Assembly (NCBI GenBank): GCA_963759115.1
Contig: CAVWXT010000006.1
Span: forward strand, 1,426,001-1,490,000
Source: CAVWXT01 sp963759115
GTDB taxonomy: Bacteria; Planctomycetota; Planctomycetia; Pirellulales; Thermoguttaceae
Length of the DNA stretch: 64,000 nucleotides
Reading direction: 5' to 3'
Shown: positions 61,242 through 64,000 of the stretch, piece after piece
How the letters are laid out: each line of letters starts with the position of its first letter
How positions within the stretch are numbered: the stretch's first letter is position 1
The notes under the pieces: generated by a model
Database searches by the model: none
The model's input: the letters and a program-made list of their open reading frames with translations, nothing else
Told to the model about the DNA's origin: nothing
Translations under genes and position numbers: made by a program

Positions 61242-62012
61242 TCAGCGGGTGGCGAGCGCCATCAATCCGAAAGCGGCAACGGTCGGGTCTTTTGTGCGTT
61301 GAATGACCGCTTCGGCTTTGTTGATAAAGTCGTCGCCCTCGCCGTGGTCTTTCTTCGGGTGAAGGCGCACAGCCTTTGGGATCATAATCTCGAACTTAGC
61401 ATGACCTTTGCTTGGCACACTGTTGGTGCCACCCCGAGCCAGAGCGATTTTCTTGTGGGTGGCCAGGGCCTTTTCCATTTCATCGCAGCGGAAATATCGG
61501 CTCCACGCAATGTTGGAGTTGTAGTGGTTGTCCACGGACAAAAAGGTGCTGCCGTGATTGTGTCCCAGCCCCAAGGTGTAGATGCAGTAACGGGGTTCAC
61601 CGATTTCTCGGTACAATTTGCCGTCGATGAGCAAGTATCGTCGAAAATACTCATCGAGTTTTTGTTGCACCTGTTCTGGTGAAACCACCCCTCGCCACCT
61701 GTCAAAGTCAATGTCGCTGGGCCTTGCCCATCGGTTTCGTTTGGATTTGCCGCCCCATCCAGACAAACAGACGAAACCAGAGAGCCGAACACGGGAGAAC
61801 AATCGCTTGTCGTACCAGTGATATTCGGTGCGGTTACGGCTACCGCAATCCCGTGGCTGGTAGCCGTATTGTGTGATTGCCACTGGGGCGTCGTCCCTGT
61901 TGACTTCCTTGATCTCGCCCGAAAAGTTGGCCGTGACTTCACGGGAACGCATGTTGCGACAACGAGGAGGCAAATACTCCTCAGAATAGCGAACTTCACG
62001 AGTAACGATCAT
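61242..62012 (-). CDS. Conserved plasmid-type protein, 256 aa
   Basis: MIVTREVRYSEEYLPPRCRN, then APVAITQYGYQPRD, LIDGKLYREIGEPRYCIYTL, GLGHNHGSTFLSVDNHYN and FEIMIPKAVRLHP. I remember this family from plasmids and phage-like elements of many bacteria; function unknown. GGAG lies 8 nt before the ATG. A 17-bp hairpin and the boundary element precede it. No element is found at its 3' end. Confidence 0.75.
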   Translation of the reverse strand: MIVTREVRYSEEYLPPRCRNMRSREVTANFSGEIKEVNRDDAPVAITQYGYQPRDCGSRNRTEYHWYDKRLFSRVRLSGFVCLSGWGGKSKRNRWARPSDIDFDRWRGVVSPEQVQQKLDEYFRRYLLIDGKLYREIGEPRYCIYTLGLGHNHGSTFLSVDNHYNSNIAWSRYFRCDEMEKALATHKKIALARGGTNSVPSKGHAKFEIMIPKAVRLHPKKDHGEGDDFINKAEAVIQRTKDPTVAAFGLMALATR

Positions 62013-62030
62013 GACGTTTCTCCAGGTAGT

Positions 62031-62068
62031 TTGCTGACCGGTCGGGACAACTCCCGACCGGTCAGCAA
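62031..62068 (-). other. Perfect 17-bp hairpin between boundary element and next gene
   Basis: TTGCTGACCGGTCGGGA (62031-62047) and its complement (62052-62068), 4-nt loop. It lies 4 nt after the element (62072) and 19 nt before the next ATG. Lacks a T tract. It could attenuate or protect the downstream message. Confidence 0.8.
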
Positions 62069-62078
62069 TTGGTTGGTG

Positions 62079-62501
62079 TCACTTCTTTTCAACGACGAAT
62101 AGCGAATCGCCGTTGTAACGGATCGGCTCTTCGTCTTCGCACAACTCGTTGTGCATCTCGGCCAGGGTTTCGCCACTGGTATGATGCAAGGCCAATTCGA
62201 TGCGGTCGATCACATCGTCGAAATCGAGTGTGTCGGTAGGGGCTTCACTTCGCAAACGGCTGCACTCGATGCTGGCGATGAGTGCCGCCACCCGTCGTAA
62301 CCGAACGGGGAAAGACGCAGCACTAACGCCTTCCCTCACGCATTCGTCCTGGGTCTTGGCCTCTTTCTCCAAGGCGGCGGCAACCATCAGGGGAGAAATG
62401 TCGTTCTTCTCCCCGGCGTATTCCCACCCATTGAGAATCACGTCACGAGCACACTCGAACAGGTCTTCATTCTCGGCTTCAAGTCGTTTCAGAGCGTTCA
62501 T
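62079..62501 (-). CDS. Short-array protein, 140 aa
   Basis: Helical, acidic (MNALKRLEAENEDLFECARD, DTLDFDDVIDRIELALHHTS). AAAGGAAAA lies upstream of the ATG. It stops on the element (phase 1). Confidence 0.6.
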   Translation of the reverse strand: MNALKRLEAENEDLFECARDVILNGWEYAGEKNDISPLMVAAALEKEAKTQDECVREGVSAASFPVRLRRVAALIASIECSRLRSEAPTDTLDFDDVIDRIELALHHTSGETLAEMHNELCEDEEPIRYNGDSLFVVEKK

Positions 62502-62530
62502 TGGTTTTCCTTTCGAGAAACTGGTTGGTG

Positions 62531-62884
62531 TCAGTCACCGCCTTCCGACACCAACGGGTCGTCGTAATCCCAATCGAGATCAGGGAAAACGTCACAGAAA
62601 CACTCGATTTGGAAGCCGACAACCCCGGCTTCGGCCAGGAACGGGCGCAATTCTTCTTCGTACGACGCAACGTCGCCGATGTTGAAGTCGCCGTTGTTGC
62701 TCTCGACCACATCCCGACCTTCATCGGTCTTGGCCCAAGCCGTGACCGCTCGTGTGAGGGCTTCCTTGAGATCGTGGGCAGTCTGGATCTGATTGGTTTT
62801 GTCGCAAACGATCACCGCACAGGTGTGTTCCTCTTCGCTGCTACGGATGACCACGGCTTGGAGCGTGCTGATGGGTTGACTCAT
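62531..62884 (-). CDS. Short-array protein, 117 aa
   Basis: MSQPISTLQAVVIRSSEEEH, CAVIVCDKTNQIQTAHDLKE, then a Trp/Asp-rich end (DLDWDYDDPLVSEGGD). AGGAG lies 11 nt before this ATG; an ATG at 62929 overlapping the previous stop is the alternative. It stops on the element (phase 1). Confidence 0.6.
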   Translation of the reverse strand: MSQPISTLQAVVIRSSEEEHTCAVIVCDKTNQIQTAHDLKEALTRAVTAWAKTDEGRDVVESNNGDFNIGDVASYEEELRPFLAEAGVVGFQIECFCDVFPDLDWDYDDPLVSEGGD

Positions 62885-62921
62885 AGTTCTCTTCTCCTGT
62901 TGTTGGATGCGGGTGGTCAGT

Positions 62922-63478
62922 TCACTCATCGTCGTCGTTGGTGTCAGCCAACCGCTCGTCTGCCTTCGTAACCCGCCCCGTGATATAGCCGATGATTTGC
63001 GCCAGGAAGGCCGCCCGTTGATGCCCCACCATGCCGTTGTAGGCGACCTTGAGCGGAGCCAGTTGCCGCTGGATCAGGTTCGTGCTCTTACCCCGCTTTT
63101 CCTGCCGCTCCAACTCTTGAGCGGCAAAAAAGGCGTCGTGGCGAGCCTGCCACCCAACGACACGGGGGTCGCTGTCGAGGAAGCCCACCCAGCGCCGGGC
63201 ATTGCCGAAGATCGTGCTTTCGTTGTCGGGGCTGCACTCAAACTCATAGATCGTTCCGGGACGGCCAACAAGCCGAGGAATCTTGCCACCGTAGATGCGC
63301 TCCTGGGGAAGCTGGTCAGGCAGCCGTTTCTCTTGCAGTTGCTCCTCGGTGATCGGCAGGAACACGCCGCCGAGTTTCTTGTCGGTGGTGGTGCAGGGGC
63401 GATGTAGACCAGCTTGACCGTGGGGTTTGGTTTCTTCTGCTCGGGATGTGGAGGCTGTTGATCGATCTTCTTTGCCAT
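62922..63478 (-). pseudogene. Short-array gene, about 185 codons, with frameshift
   Basis: Starts MAKKIDQQPPHPEQKKPNPT (ATG 63478, AGGTG upstream). Near 63380-63395, at a CACCACCAC run, the protein-like frame changes and continues LGGVFLPITEEQLQEKRLPD, IYEFECSPDNESTIFGNARR, then IIGYITGRVTKADERL to the end. It finishes in phase 2 through the element (ADTNDDDE). A triplet-run slip or sequencing error would explain the shift. No family recognised. Confidence 0.5.
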
Positions 63479-63532
63479 GGCGCACCTGTATTGGGAAATC
63501 TCTCGAACGTGCCAGGTTAGTTGGTGTCAGGC

Positions 63533-64000
63533 TCATTTTCCCTGTTCCTTCAACAGCCGCAGAAGCCCGTCGATCTGATCTTGCCCAGCCACCACCAAGT
63601 GCTCGAAGTCGGGAAAACTTCGGATCGGTGCCTCCACCCTGCCACCAGACAACGCATCCAGGGCTCCCACACCAGCGGCGATGAAGGCATTCCAGTCGGC
63701 GATGGTGTTGACCAACGCCGGAACGTCCCGGTCCTCAAAGAAGTCACCTTCATCGGAAACCGTTTCCAATATCCCCAGTTCCTTGGCACAATCCAACATG
63801 CGGCAGACGGAGAGGTGCGCCCTCAAAAAGTTGGGCACGCCACCACAATCCGCATTACTGGCATACTGCGTTTTGCAGAAGCCACGGCCTGACCAAGTGG
63901 TGTGGTTGGTGCGGAGCCGCCTCGGTCGCCCCCGCTCATCCTCGACGGTGATCGTCTTGAGGTAGGCCGCCAGGAAGATCTCCATCGGCTCACTGCCGGG
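63533..64000 (-). CDS. Conserved short-array protein, 5' end off the window
   Basis: At least 150 residues: MEIFLAAYLKTITVEDERGR, TNHTTWSGRGFCKTQYASNA, CGGVPNFLRAHLSVCRMLD. This resembles a family I recall from plasmids. The frame is open to the window edge, so the Met at 63985 may be internal. The TGA lies 3 nt before the element at 63529. Confidence 0.65.
   Translation of the reverse strand, partial: PGSEPMEIFLAAYLKTITVEDERGRPRRLRTNHTTWSGRGFCKTQYASNADCGGVPNFLRAHLSVCRMLDCAKELGILETVSDEGDFFEDRDVPALVNTIADWNAFIAAGVGALDALSGGRVEAPIRSFPDFEHLVVAGQDQIDGLLRLLKEQGK

Noticed and set aside
41352..63529. Classical integron cassette array with attC sites
   Set aside because: The element does not fit the RYYYAAC/GTTRRRY core pair, junctions are often only 20-60 bp, and no folded attC-length palindrome recurs. 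Cassette behaviour remains possible but not by canonical attC.

Overview
The window looks like chromosomal or island DNA of a planctomycete (Planctomycetota). The best pointers are the WD40 protein at 16865, which opens with the planctomycete-type FDPYYKWLGIP module; an ECF sigma factor translationally coupled to a membrane Ser/Thr kinase with a LamG-like tail; Tat and lipoprotein signals; and many small proteins without wide relatives. It carries a heavy load of insertion sequences, with several genes visibly broken by them.

Layout. 1-3.2 kb: D-glutamate cyclase family gene overlapping a hydantoinase/5-oxoprolinase gene (minus strand, runs off the left edge) and an exonuclease-like remnant. 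4.1-5.8 kb: a decayed DDE insertion sequence. 5.9-7.5 kb: the 3' part of a tRNA-Val gene with its terminator, repeated octamers and a tyrosine recombinase, which together look like one end of an integrated element. 7.8-13.9 kb: small membrane proteins and ordinary enzymes (Dabb, two DinB-fold proteins, PhzF-like with a frameshift, SDR, GNAT). 13.7-28.5 kb: a signalling block with sigma factor/kinase, WD40 protein, Hsp70-like protein with a proline-rich tail, FHA-trypsin protein split by an ISAzo13 element, GYF-rhomboid protease, and coiled-coil lipoprotein and membrane proteins. 28.5-35.3 kb: HEAT-repeat protein, metallophosphatase, methyltransferase, multi-PAS histidine kinase, dual-specificity phosphatase and two small genes. 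35.6-41.2 kb: MITE, ISH3 and ISL3 insertions around a second tyrosine recombinase. 41.3-51.9 kb: about 29 short genes, all on the minus strand apart from one membrane-protein gene on the plus strand. 52-64 kb: a leucine-rich-repeat protein, a large gene split by a MITE, further MITE/ISL3/ISH3 insertions, and more short genes of the same kind.

The most striking feature is a short element, consensus TGACACCAACTA in the sense of the short genes, at nearly every gene boundary from 41.3 to 63.5 kb and also on both sides of the second recombinase gene. It lies at gene ends in all three reading phases: its own TGA is the stop (phase 1), the gene reads GAC ACC AAC and stops at the following TAA/TAG/TGA (phase 2), or it reads ACA CCA and runs through (phase 3). 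In other cases it sits downstream of the stop, after a terminator hairpin. It is therefore conserved as DNA or RNA, not as a codon pattern. It is usually missing where two genes overlap or abut closely, so it marks off units of one or two genes. This could be a cassette junction used by a recombinase, or a shared 5' leader element for coordinated regulation. It does not match the classical integron attC core.

The MITE (four copies, about 311 bp) has ends resembling those of the ISL3-family element at 58.2-61.1 kb. Two copies have perfect 8-bp target duplications and both of those split genes. Coordinates and starts were read by eye; family names rest on remembered motifs, not on searches.
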